Positions 45,629-62,180 of a DNA stretch of 64,000 bases are shown piece by piece. The notes beneath the pieces were generated by a model, which was not told the DNA's origin, ran no database searches, and worked only from the letters and a program-made list of their open reading frames with translations. Source of the stretch: Eriocheir sinensis (Eukaryota; Arthropoda; Malacostraca; Decapoda; Varunidae); contig NW_026111787.1 of NCBI RefSeq assembly GCF_024679095.1, positions 1-64,000 of the forward strand, in the 5' to 3' direction. The translations under genes were made by a program, and so were the position numbers. The number at the start of each line of letters is the position of its first letter. Positions within the stretch are counted from its first letter, which is position 1.

Positions 45629-46890
45629 ATTACGAAAATTTGAATAAAAATATATACAAAAAAAACAAAAAAAAATAAATTTATATTTGTATGAAAATAG
45701 ATATACAAAATACACATATAATTAGTTAAATTTGTATTTAAATACATGTACAAAATACACATAAAATAATGTAAATTTGTATGAAATGAAAACAAATTCA
45801 CATAAAATTCGCGTCAAAATAAATAAACAACATATTAATAAAAGAATGTGTATTTGTATAAAAAAAGATATACAAAATACACATAAAATAACCTAAATCT
45901 GTATCAAACTATATACAAAAATACACAAAAATACTTTAAATTTGTATGAAAATAAATATACAAAATACACATAAAATTAGGTAAATTTGTATTGAAATAC
46001 ATACACAAAATACACATAAAATAATGTAAATTTGAATGAAAATACATAAACAAATACACTTAAAATAACGTAAATTTGTATAAAAAAAATATGTACAAAA
46101 CACAAATAGAATAATGTAAAATCGTATCAAAATAAATACACAGAATATTAATGAAATAATATTAATTTGTATGAAAATAAAGAAGCAAAATACCCATAAA
46201 ATAACGCTTTTTTTTTTATTTATAAAAATATATATACCAAAATACACATCAAAAAATTAAATTTGTATTAAAATAAATATACAAAAAACACATACAATAA
46301 GGTAAATTTGTATTGAAATAGATATGCAAAATACATATAAAACAATGTAAATTTGTTTCAAAATATATATACGAATACACATATAATAACGTAGATTTCT
46401 ATTAAAATATATACAAAATACACATAAAATGAAGTAAATATGTATAAAAAATGTATACAAAATACACATAAAATAATGTAAATTCGTATCAAAATAAATA
46501 AACAAAATACCAATAAAAGAATGTGTATTTGTATAATATAAATATACAAAATACACATAAAATAACGTAAATTTATATAAAACTATATACAAAAATACAC
46601 AGAAGTAATTAAATTTGTATGAAAATATATACAAAATACACACAAAATAAGCTAAATTTGAATTGAAATATATATACAAAATACATGAAATAAAGTAAAT
46701 TTGTATCAAAATATTTATACAAATACACATATAATAACGTAAATTTGTATGAAAATGTATAAACAAAATACACATTAAATAATGTAAATACGTATAAAAA
46801 ATATGTACAAAATACACATATAATCATGTAATCTGTATCAAAATAAATAAACAAAATACCAAAAAATAATATAAATTTGAATGAGTAAAC
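45629..46890 (-). repeat. R2 block 3, reverse
   Basis: Paired with 33,698-34,960 and mirrored in 13,111-14,430. A long A-rich lead (AAAAAAACAAAAAAAAATAA) at about 45,658 is a homopolymer-rich spot prone to length error. Confidence 0.9.
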
Positions 46891-48246
46891 GTGTATGTTG
46901 TATATTTTTCAATAAATTTGCCTTATTATATACGCATTTTGTATATTAATTTTAATATATGTGTATTTGAATATATATTTTGATGCAAATTTACATTATT
47001 TTATGTATTTTCTATATTTATTTCAATTCAAATTTAGCTTATTTTATGTGTCTTTTGTATATCTATTTTCATACAAATTTAATTATTTTTGTTTATTTTT
47101 GTATATAGTTTTATACAATTTTACGTTATTTTATGTGTATTTTGTATATTTATATTTATACAAGTAAACATTCTTTTATTGGCATTTAGTTTATTTATTT
47201 TGATACGAGTTTACATTATTTTATATGTATTTTGTATACATTTTCTTATACGTATTTACTTCATTTTATGTGTATTTTGTATATATATTTTTATAGAAAT
47301 CTACGTTATTTTATGTGTATTCGTATATATATTTTGAAACAAATTTACATTGTTTTATGTGTATTTTGCATATCTATTTCAATACAAATTTACCTTATTG
47401 TATGTGCATTTTGTATATTTATTGTAAACAAATTTAAATATTTATGTGTATTTTGGTATATATATTTTCATAAAAAATGCGTTGTTTTATGGGTATTTTG
47501 CGTCTTTATTTTCATACAAATTTACATTATTTTATTTATATTCTATTTGTGTTTTGTATATACTTTTTTTTTATACATATTTACATTATTTAATGTGAAT
47601 TTTCTATATATATTTCATACAAATTTACGTTATTTTAAGTGAATTTGTTTATATATTTTCATTCAAATTTACATTATTTTATGTGTATTTTGTATATGTA
47701 TTTCAATAGAAATTTAACTAGTTTTATGTGTATTTTGTATATATATATATATATATTTTTATACAAATTTAAATTATTTTTATGTATTTTTTTAATAGAG
47801 TTTTATACAAATTTACAATATTTTATTTGTATTTTGTATATCTATTTTCATACAAATACACATTCTTTTATTGATATTTTGTTTATTTATTTTGATGAAT
47901 TTATATTATTTAATGTGTATTGTGTATATATATTTTGTACGTATTTACGTCATTTCATGTGTATTTTTATATATATTTCATAGAAATATACGTTATTTTA
48001 TGTGTATTCGTATATATATTTTGAAACAATATACATTGTTTTATGCATTTTGTAGAATTTTTCAATACAAATTTTCCTTATTGTACGTGCATTTTGTATA
48101 TTAATTTTAATACAAATTTAATTATTCTGTGAGTATTCTTGTATATGTATTTTTAAAAAAAATATGCTTTATTTTATGGGTATTTTGCATCTTTATTTTC
48201 ACAAAATTACATTATTTTATTGATATTCTGTGTATTTATTTTGATA
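46891..48246 (+). repeat. R2 block 4, forward
   Basis: Paired with 34,961-36,296. It has a small AT expansion at about 47,738-47,755 (GTATATATATATATATATAT), where the R1 copy has GTATATATATTTT: a small example of AT-core growth. Confidence 0.9.
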
Positions 48247-50000
<1,754 letters not shown>

Positions 50001-51005
50001 TGCAACATACACATTTACTCATACAAATTTATATTATTTTATTGGTATTTTGTTTATTTATTTTGATACGAATTACATGATTATATGTGTATTTTGTACA
50101 CATTTTTTTATACGTATTTACATTTTATGTGTATTTGTTTATATATTTCATACAAATTTACGTTATTATATGTGTATTTGTATAAATATTTTAATACAAA
50201 TTTACTTTATTTCATGTATTTTGTATATATATATTTCAATTCAAATTTAGCTTATTTTGTGTGTATTTTGTATATATTTTCATACAAATTTAATTACTTC
50301 TGTGTATTTATGTATATAGTTTTATATAAATTTTACGTTATTTTATGTGTATTTTGTATATTTATATTTATACAAATACACATTCTTTTAATGGTATTTT
50401 GTTTATTTATTTTGATACGAATTTACATTATTTTATGTGTATTTTGTATACATTTTTTTATACGTATTTACTTAATTTTATGTGTATTTTGTATATATAT
50501 ATTTATAGAAATCTACGTTATTTTATGTGTATTCGTATACATATTTTGAAACAAATTTACATTGCTTTATATGTATTTTGCGTATCTATTTCAATACAAA
50601 TTTATGTTATTTATTTTAATACAAATCTTATTTTTTTATGTGTATTTTGGTATATATATTTTTATAAATAAAAAAAAATGCGGTATTTTACTGGTATTTT
50701 GCCTCTTTATTTTCATACAAATTTACATTATTTTATTAATATTCTGTGTATTTATTTTGATACGATTTTACATTATTCTATTTGTGTTTTGTATATATTT
50801 TTTATCCAAATTTACGTTATTTTAAGTGTATTTGTTTATGTATTTTCAAATTTACATTATTTTATGTGTATTTTGTATATGTATTTCACAAATTTATTTA
50901 ATTTTATGTGTATTTTGTATATTTATTTTCACAAATTTAAAATATTTTTGTGTATTTTTGTATATAGTTTGATACAAATTTAGGTTATTTTATGTGTTTT
51001 TTTAA
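50001..51005 (+). repeat. R2 block 6, forward
   Basis: Paired with 37,996-38,975 and mirrored in 8,805-9,805. It ends at TTTTTTTAATATATATTAAA. Confidence 0.9.
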
Positions 51006-54000
51006 TATATATTAAATATATATACAAAATACATATGAAATTATGTAAATACGTATAAAAATATATATACAAAATACATATCAAATAATGTAAATTCGTG
51101 TCAAAATAAATAAACAAAATATCATGAAAAGAATGTGTATTTGTATGAAAATAGATAATAGATAATAAATTTGTATAAAATATATATGCAAGATACACAT
51201 TAAATAATGTAAATATGTATAAAAAAGTATATACAAAAAAACAAATAGAATAATGTAAAATCGTATCAAAATAAATACACCGAATATTAATAAAATAATG
51301 TAAATTTGTATGAAAATAAAGATGCAAAATTCCCATAAAATAGCGCATTTCTTATAAAATATATATACCAAAATACACATAAAATTTTTAAATTTGTATT
51401 GAAATAAATATACAAAATGCATATACAATAAGGTAAATTTGTATTGAAAGAGATATGCAAAAATACATATAAAACAATGTAAATTTGTTTCAAAATATAT
51501 ATACGAATACAAATAAAAAAACGTAGATTTCTATAAAAATATATATACAAAATACACATAAAATTAAGTAAATACGTATAAAAAAATGTATTCAAAATAC
51601 ACATAAAATAATGTAAATTCGAATTAAAATAAATAAACAAAATACCAATAAAAGAATGTGTATTTGGATAAATAAAAATATACAAAATACACATACAAAA
51701 TAAACATAAAATAAGGTAGATTTGTAATAAAATATATGTGCAAAATACACATATAATAATGTAAATTTATATGAAAATATATATACAAATACACATAAAA
51801 TACCATGAATTTGTATAAAAAATTATATTCAAAATAAATATTAAATAATGTAAGAGCGTATAAAAATATATATACAAAGTACATATAAAATGAAAATTAA
51901 GATGCAAAATACCTATAAAATAACGCATTTTTTTATAAAATTATTGATACCAAAATATACATAAAATATTTTAACTTGTATTAAAATAAATATACAAAAT
52001 GCACATACAATAAGGTAAATTTGTATTGAAATAGATATGGAAAATACATATTAAATAATGTAAATTTGTTTCAAAATATATATACGTATACACATAAAAT
52101 AACGTAGATTTCTATAAAAATGCATATAAAAAATACACATAAAATTAAGTAAATACGTATAAAAAAATGTAAACAAAATACACATAAAATAATGTAAATT
52201 CGTATAAATGTAAATAAACAAATATAAATATAAAAAATGCACATAAAATAACGTAAATTTATATAAAACTATATACATAAAATAACGCAAATTTCTATAA
52301 AAATATATGTACAAAAATGAACATTAGATAAATTTGCATAAAAATATATATACAAAACACACATTAGATAATGTAAATGAGTATAAAAATATGTAAACAA
52401 AATACCTATAAAATAAGATAAATTCGTATCGAATTAAATTAAGAAATACCAATAAAATAATGTAATTTTGGATGAAAATATGTATACAAGATACACATAA
52501 AATACCCTAAATACAAATACAAATATACACATAAAATAATTTAAAATTGAATGAAATAAATATACAAAATAAACATAAAATAAGGTAAATTTGTAATGAA
52601 ATATATGAAAAAATACACATAAAATAATATAAATTTGTACGAAAATATATATACAAATACACATTAAATAACATGAATTTGTATAAAATTTGTATCAAAA
52701 TATATTCGAATACACACAATAAAATAACGTAATTTTTTTTATGAAAATGTATATACAAAATACATATAAATAATGTAAATTTGTATAAAATATATAAACA
52801 AATACACATAAAATAATGTAAATTTGGATAAAATGTATATACAAAATAAACCTTAAATAATGTAAATATGTAAAAAATATATACAAAATACACATAGAAT
52901 AATAACGTAATTTTTATGAAAATATATAAACAAATACACATAAATAATGTAAATTTGATAAAAAATATATACAAAATAAACATTAAATAATGAGAATATA
53001 TATATAAAAAAATTAATACAAAAAACACAAAGAATAATGTTAAATCTTATAAAAATAAATAAATAGAATATAAATAAAATAATGTAAATTTGTATGAAAA
53101 TAAAGATGCAAAATATCCATATAATAACGCATATTTGCATAAAAATATATATACAAAAATACATATAAAATAATTAAATTTGTATTAAAATAAATATACA
53201 AAAAGCACGTACTATAAAGTAAATTTGTATTGAAATAGATATGCAAAATACACATTAATAATGTAAATTTGTATCAAAATATATATACGAATACTCATAA
53301 AATAGAGTAAATTTCTATGAAAATATACATACAAAATAGATATCCAAAAGACACATATAACTAGTTAAATTTGTATTTAAATACATGTACAAAAAACACA
53401 TAAAATAATGTAGATTTGTATGAAATGAAAACAAATACATTTTATATAAAATATATATACAAAACACACATAGAATAATGTAAAATCATATCAAAATAAA
53501 TACACAGAATATCAATAAAATAATGTAAATTTGTATGAAAATAAAGATGCAAAATACCCGTAAAATAAAGCATATTTTTATATAAAATACATATACAAAA
53601 ATACACATAGATTAATCAAATTTGTATTAAAATTAATATACAAAATGCACATACAATAAGGTAAATCTATTAAAAAATATGCAAAATACAAATAAAACAA
53701 TGTAAATTTGTTTCAAAATATATATACGAATGCACATAAAATAACGCAGATTTCTATAGAAATATATATACAAAATACACTTGAAATAATGTAAATACGT
53801 ATAAAAATATATAAAAATACACATTAAATAATGTTAATTCGTAAAATAAATAAACAAAATATCATGAAAAGAATGTGTATTTGTATGAAAATAGATATGA
53901 AATTACATAAATAACCTAAATTTGTATAAAACTATATACAAAAATACACAAAAATAATTTAAACTTGTATGAAAATAAATATACAAAAAACATATAAAAA

Positions 54001-55427
54001 TAGGTAAATTTGTATTAAAATACATATACAAAATACACATAAAATAATGTAAATTTGAATGAAAATATATAAACATATAGACTTAAAATAACGTAAATTT
54101 GTATCAAATATATATACCAAAAAACATTAAATAATGTAGATATGTATAAAAAATATATATACAAAACACAAATAAAATAATGTAAAATCGTATCAAAATA
54201 AATACAGAAAATATTAATAAAATAATGTAAATTTGTATGAAAATTAAGATGCAAAATACCCATAAAATAACGCATTTTTTATAAAAATATATATAAGAAA
54301 AAACATAAAATATTTGATTTTGTGTAAAAAATAAATAGATATACAAAATACACATAAAAAAAAGCTAGATTTGAATTGCAATATATATACAAAATACATA
54401 GAATAATGTAAAATCGTATCAAAATAAATACACAGAATATCAATAAAATAATGTAATTTTTTATTAAAATAGATATTCAAAATACCACTAAAATAAAGAA
54501 TTTTTATTTAATAATACATATACATAAATACAAATAGAATTATAAAATTTTTATTAAAATTAATATACAAAATGCACGTACAATAAGGTAAATTTGTATT
54601 GAAAAAATATACAAAATGCACATTAAAACGTAAATTTGTTTAAAAATCTATATACGAATACACATAAAATAACGTAGATTTCTATAGAAATATATATACA
54701 AAATACACATGAAATGATGTATATACGTATAAAAATATATATATACAAAATACACATTAAATAATTTAAATTTCGTAAAATAAATAAACAAAATATCAAT
54801 AAAAGAATTTGTATTTGTATGAAAATAGATATACAAAATACTCATAAAATAACCTAAGTTTGTATAAAACTATATACGAAAATATACAAAAATAATTTAA
54901 ATTTGTATGAAAATAAATATACAAAATACACATAAAATTAGGTAAATTTGTATTGAAATACATATACAAAATACACATAAAATAATGGAAATTTGAATGA
55001 AAATATATAAACATATACACTTAAAATAACGTAAATTTGTATCAAATATATATACAAAATACTAATTAAATAATGTAAATATGTATAAAAAAATATATAC
55101 AAAAACACAAATAGAATAATGTAAAATCGTATCAAAATAAATACATAGAATATTAATTAAATAATGTAAATTTGTATGAAAATAAAGATGCAAAATAGCC
55201 ATAAAATAACGCATTTTTTATAAAAATATATATACCAAATTACACATAAAATACTAAAATTTGTATTAAAATAAATATAAAAAATGCACATACTGTAAGG
55301 TAAATTTGTATTGAAATAGATATGCAAAATACATATAAAACAATGTAAATTTGTTTCAAAATATATATACGAATACACATAAAATAACGTTTAATTCTAT
55401 AAAAATATATACAAAATACACATAAAA
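51006..55427 (-). repeat. R2 block 7, long reverse
   Basis: Paired with 38,976-43,395 and mirrored in 4,348-8,695. The stretch 51,890-54,070 recurs again at 61,980-64,000. Confidence 0.9.
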
Positions 55428-56320
55428 AATGTGTATCTTGCATATATATTTCATACAAATTTATTATCTATTATTTATTTTCATGCAAATACACATTCTT
55501 TTCATGACATTTTGTTTCTTTATTTTGACACGAATTTACCTAGATATGTATTTTGTATATATATTTTATACGTATTTACATAATTTCATGTATTTTGTAT
55601 ATATTTCTATAGAAATCTACGTTATTTTATGTGTATTCGTATATGTATTTTGAAACAAATTAGCTTTTGTTTTATATGTATTTTGAATATCTCTTTCAAT
55701 ACATATTTACTTTATTGTATATGCATTTTGTATATTTATTTCAATACAAATTTAAATATTTTATGTGTATTTTGGTATGTATTTTATAAAAATGCGCTAT
55801 TTTATGGAATTTGCATCTTTCTTTCATACAAATTTACATTATTTTATTGATATTCTGTATTTATATTGATAGGATTTACATTATTCTATTTCTTTTTGTG
55901 TGTATTTTTATACACATTTACATTATTTAATGTGTATCTTGCATATATATTTTATACAAATTTACGTTATTTTAAGTGTATTTGTTTATATTTATTCAAA
56001 TTTACATTATTTTATGTGTATTTTGTATTTATTTAACACAAATTTACCTAATTTTATGTGTATTTTGTATATTTCTTTCATACAAATTTTAAATATTTTG
56101 TGTATTTTGTATATAGTTTTATACAAATTTAGGTTATTTCATGTACGTATTTACATTAATTAATGTGTTTTGTATATATATTTTATGCAAATTTATTTTA
56201 TTTTATGTGCATTTTGTACATATATTTTTTAGAAATTTGCGTTATTTTATGTGGATTTGTATATGTTTCATACAAATTAACATTATTTTATTGCTATTTT
56301 GTTTATTTATTTTGATACGA
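55428..56320 (+). repeat. Forward satellite block beyond R2
   Basis: Its first 360 bp match 43,396-43,768, and it then continues for another 530 bp. Mirrors 3,444-4,347 and matches 28,105-29,086 directly. It ends at TTTGATACGAATGAAAATAG. Confidence 0.9.
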
Positions 56321-59300
56321 ATGAAAATAGATATACAAAATATACATAAAATTAACTAAATTTGTATTGAAATATATATACAAATACATAAAATAATGTA
56401 AATTTGTATCAAAATATTTTAACAGATGCGCATAAAATAACGTAAATTTGTTTTAAAATATACAAAATACACATTAAATAATGTAAATATGTATAAAAAA
56501 ATATATACAAAACACAAATAGAATAATGTAAAATCGTATCAAAATAAATACACAGAATATTAATAAAACAATGTAAATTTGCATGAAAATAAAGATGCAA
56601 AATACACATTAAATTACGCATTTTTTTATAAAAAAATATATACCAAAATACACATGAAAAAAATAATTTGTACTAAAACAAATATACAAAATACACATAC
56701 AATAAGGTAAATCTCTATTGAAATAGATATGCAAAATACATAATTATAAAACAATGTAAACTTGTTTCAAAATATACATACGAATACACATAAAATAACG
56801 TAGATTTGTATAAAAATATATATACAAAATACACATAAAATGAAGTAAATACGTATAAGAAAATGTATACAAAATACACATAAAATAATGTAAATTCGTA
56901 TCAAAATAAATAGACAAAATATTAATAAAAGAATGTGTATTTGTATAAATATAAATATACAAAATTACATAAAATAACGTAAATTTGTATAAAACTATAT
57001 ACAAAAATACACAGAAGTTATTAAATTGTATGAAAATAGATATACAAAATACAGATAAAATAAGCTAAATTTGAATTGAAATGTATATGCAAAATACATA
57101 AAATAATGTAAATTTGTATCAAAATATTTATAAAATACATATAATAACGTAAATTTGTTTAAAATATATAAACAAAATACACATTAAGTAATGTAAATAC
57201 GTATAAAAAATATGTACAAAATACACATATAATCATGTAATTCGTATCAAACTAAATAAACAAAATATCAATAAAATAATGTAAATTTGTATGAGAAAAC
57301 ATATACAAATACATATAAAATAACGCTAATTTCCATAAAAAATATGTCCAAAAATGAACGTAAAATAAAGTAACTTTGGATAAAATATATATACAAAACA
57401 CACATTAAATAATGTAAATGCGTACATAAATAACCTAAATATGTATAAAACTAAATACAAAAATACACAAAAAAAAAATAAATATGTATGAAAAGAAATA
57501 TACAAAACACACATAAATTAGTTTAATTTGTATTGAAATACATATACAAAATACATATAAAATAATGTAAATTTGAAAGAAAATATATAAACAAATACAC
57601 ATATAATAACGTAAATTTGTATGAAATATATATTCAAAATACACATTAAATAATGTAAATATGTATAAAAAAAATATATACAAAACACAAGTAGTATAAT
57701 GTAAAATCGTATCAAAATATATACACATAATATTAATAAAATAATGTAAATTTGTATGAAAATTAAGATGCAAAATACCTATAAAATAACGCTTTTTTTA
57801 TAAAATTATTGATACCAAAATACACATAAAATATTTGAATTTGTATTAAAATAAATATACAAAATGCACATACAATAAGGTAAATTTGTATTGAAATAGA
57901 TATGCAAAATACATATAAAATAATGTAAATTTGTTTCATAAAATAATGTAAATTCGAAACAAAATAAATAAACAAAATACCAATAAAAGAATGTGTATTT
58001 GTATAAATATAAATGTACAAAATACACATACAAAATAAACAAAATAAGGTAAATTTGTAATGAAATATATGTACAAAATACACATAAAATAATGTAAATT
58101 TATATGAAAATATATATACAAATACACATAAAATACCATGAATTTGTATAAAATTATATATTTAAAATAAATATTAAATAATGTAAATGCGTATAAAAAT
58201 ATATATATAAAAGTACATATAAAATAATGTAAATTGTATCAATATAAATCAACAAAATATAAATAAAATAATATATATTTGAATGAAAATAGATTTACAA
58301 AATACACATAACATAGCTAAAATTTGTATTGAAATATATACAAATATACATAAAATAATTTGAGTTTATAAGAAAATAGATATTCAAAATACACATAAAA
58401 CTAGGTAAATTTCTTTTGAAATATATATACAAAATACCAATAAAATATTGTAAATTTGTGTCAAAATATATAAACAAATACACATAAAATAATGTCAAAT
58501 CGTATCAAAATGAATAAGCAGAATATCAATAAAATAACGTAAATTTGTATGAAAATAAAGATGCAAAATACCCATAAAATAAAGCATATTTTTATAAAAA
58601 TACATATACCAAAATACACATCAAAAAATTAAATTTGTATTAAAATAAATATACAAAAAACACATACAATAAGGTAAATTTGTATTGAAATAGATATGCA
58701 AAATACACATAAAAGTGTAAATTTGTTTAAAAATCTATATACGAATACACATAATATAACGTAGATTTCTATAGAAATATATATACAAAATACACATGAA
58801 ATGATGTAAATCCGTATAAAAATAAATATACAAAATACACATTAAATAATTTAAATTTCGTCAAAATAACTAAACAAAATATCAATAAAAGAATGTGTAT
58901 TTGTATGAAAATAGATATACAAAATACTCATAAAATAACCTAAGTTTGTATAAAACCTTATAAAAAATACACAAAAATAACTTAAATTTGTATGAAAATA
59001 AATATACAAAATACACATAAAATTAGGTAAATTTGTATTGAAATACATATACAAAAAACACATAAAATAATGGATGTTTGAATGAAAATATATAAACATA
59101 TACACTTAAAATAACGTAAATTTGTATCAAATATATATACAAAATACTAATTAAATAATGTAAATATGTATAAAAAAAATATATTCAAAACACAAATAGA
59201 ATAATGTAAAATCGTATCAAAATAAATACACAGAATATTAATAAAATAATGTAAATTTGTATGAAAATAAAGATGCAAAATAGCCATAAAAAAAACGCAT

Positions 59301-59510
59301 TTTTTTATAAATATATATATATACCAAAATACACATAAAATATTAAAATTTGTATTAAAATAAATAAAAAAAATGCACATACTGTAAGGTAAATTTGTAT
59401 TGAAATAGATATGCAAAATACATATAAAACAATGTAAATTTATTTCAAAATATATATACGAATACACATAAAATAACATTGATTTCTATAAAAATATATC
59501 CAAATATTAT
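56321..59510 (-). repeat. Reverse satellite block, right arm outer part
   Basis: Mirrors 276-3,443 with a nearly constant coordinate sum (59,764-59,786) over 3 kb, so the two arms have few net indels. It shares the truncated monomer scar at about 57,925-57,950 (AATTTGTTTCATAAAATAAT). Confidence 0.92.
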
Positions 59511-59600
59511 TAAATGAAATATTTTATATATATATTTTATACTTATTTACATAATTTTATATGTATTTGAATATATATTTTCACAGAAATTTACTCTATA
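59511..59600 (+). repeat. Two-monomer inverted insert
   Basis: A forward insert (TTTATACTTATTTACATAAT, then GAATATATATTTTCACAGAA) within reverse surroundings. Counterpart of 185-275. Confidence 0.85.
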
Positions 59601-60779
59601 TGTATATGTATAGAAAATACACATGAAATAATCTAAATTGTTTCTGAAATAAAATGAAAAAAATACCGATAAAATAATGTAATTTTGAATGAAAATATAT
59701 ATAGAAAATACACATAAAATAACGTAAATACAAATAAATATATACACATAAAATTATTTGAATTTGAATGGAAATATATATAAAAATAAACTTAAAATAA
59801 GGCAAATTTATAATGAAATATATATACAAAATACACATAAAATAATGTAGATTTGTTTAAAATATATACGAATAATCATAAAATAACGATTATTTCTATA
59901 GATATATATATACAAAATACAAATGAAAAGTTGTTATTAAGTATAAAAATATATATACAAATTACACATTAAATAATGTAAATTGTGTCAAAATAAATAA
60001 TTAAAATATCAATAAAAGAATGTGTATTTGTATGAAAATACATATACAAAATACATAAAATAACGTAAATTTGTATAAAACTATATATAAAATACACAAA
60101 CATAAGTTAAATTTGTATGAAAATAAATATACAAAATGCACATAAAATTAGGTAAATTTGTAAAGAAATACATATACAAAATACACATAAAATAATGTAA
60201 ATTTTAATGAAAATATATAAACAAATACACTTAAATTAACATAAATTTGTATAAAATATATATAAAAAATACTCATTAAATAATGTAAATATGTATAAAA
60301 AATATATATACAAAACACAAATAGAATAATGTAAAATTGTATTAAAATAAATACACAGAATGTAAATAAAATAATGTAAATTTGTATGAAAATAAAGATG
60401 CAAAATACCCATAAAATAACGCATTTTTTTTATAAATATACAAAATACACATGAAAGGATGTAAATACGTATAAAAATATATATACAAAATACACATTAA
60501 ATAATGTAAATTGTCAAAAAAACAAAACAAAATGTCAATAAAAGAATGTATTTGTATGAAAATAAATATACAAAATACACATAAGATAAATATAAATTTG
60601 TATAAAATATATACAAAATACACAAAATAATTTAAATTTGTATGAAAATAAATATACAAAATACACATAAAATTAGGTAAATTTGTATTGAAGTACATAT
60701 ACAAAATACACATTAAATACTGTAAATTTGAATGAAAATACATAAATAAATACACTTAAAATAACGTAAATTTGTATAA

Positions 60780-62180
60780 AAAAATATGTACAAATCACAA
60801 ATAGAATAATGTGAAATCGTATCAAAATAAATACACAGAATATTAATAAAATAATGTAAATTTGTATGAAAATAAAGAAGCAAAATACCTATAAAATATA
60901 TATACAAAATACACATAAATTTTTATTTGTATTAAAATATATATACAAAAGACACATACAATAAGGAAAATCTGTATTGAAATAGATATGCAAAATACAT
61001 ATAAAACAATGTAAATTTGTTTCAAAATATATATACGAATACACATAAAATAACGTAGATTTGTATAAAATATATACAAAATACACGTAAATGAAGTAAA
61101 TACGTATAAAAAATGTATACAAAATACACATAAAATAATGTAAATTGTATCAAAATAAATAAACAAAATACTAATAAAAGAATGAATGTGTATTGTATAA
61201 ATATAAATATACAAAATACATAAAATAACGTAAATTTGTATAAAACTATATACAAAAATACAGAGAAGTAATTAAATTCGTATCAAAATAGATATACAAA
61301 ATACAAATAAAATAAGCTAAATTTGAATTGAAATGTATATACAAAATACATAAAATAATGTAAATTTGTATCAAAATATTTATAAAAATACATATAATAA
61401 CGTAAATTTGTTTAAAAATATATAAACAAAATACACATTAAGTAATGTAAATACGTAAAAAATATGTACAAAATACACATATAATCATGTAATTCGTGTC
61501 AAAATAAATAAACAAAATAGCAATAAAATAATGTAAATTTGTATGAGAAAACATATACAAATACATATAAAATAACGCTAATTTCTATAAAAATATGTCC
61601 AAAAATGAACGTAAAATAAATTAACTTTGGATAAAAATATATATACAAAACACACATTAAATAATGTAAATGCGTACATAAAATAACCTAAATTTGTATA
61701 AAACTATATACAAAAATACAAAAAAATAATTGAAATTTTTATGAAAAGAAATATACAAAATACACATAAAATTAGGTTAATTTCTATTGAAATACACATA
61801 CAAAATACACATAAAATAATGTAAATTTGAAAGAAAATATATAAACAAATACACATATAATAACGTAAATTTGTATGAAATATATATACAAATACACATT
61901 AAATAATGTAAATATGTATAAAAAAATATATGCAAAACACAAATAGAATAATGTAAAATCGTATCAAAATATATACACAGAATATTAATAAAATAATATA
62001 AATTTGTATGAAAATTAAGATGCAAAATACCTATAAAATAACGCATTTTTTATAAAATTATTGATACCAAAATACACATAAAATATTTGAATTTGTATCA
62101 AAATAAATATACAAAATGCACATACAATAAGGTAAATTTTTATTGAAATAGATATGCAAATTACATATAAAATAATGTAA
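60780..62180 (-). repeat. Partial copy of the 56,500-57,930 segment
   Basis: Shares the rare ACATTAAGTAATGTAAATAC monomer (57,181 and 61,435) and the GTCCAAAAATGAACGTAAAA monomer (57,346 and 61,597) in the same order. Divergence begins at about 62,180, where the other copy has the truncated monomer. Confidence 0.83.
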
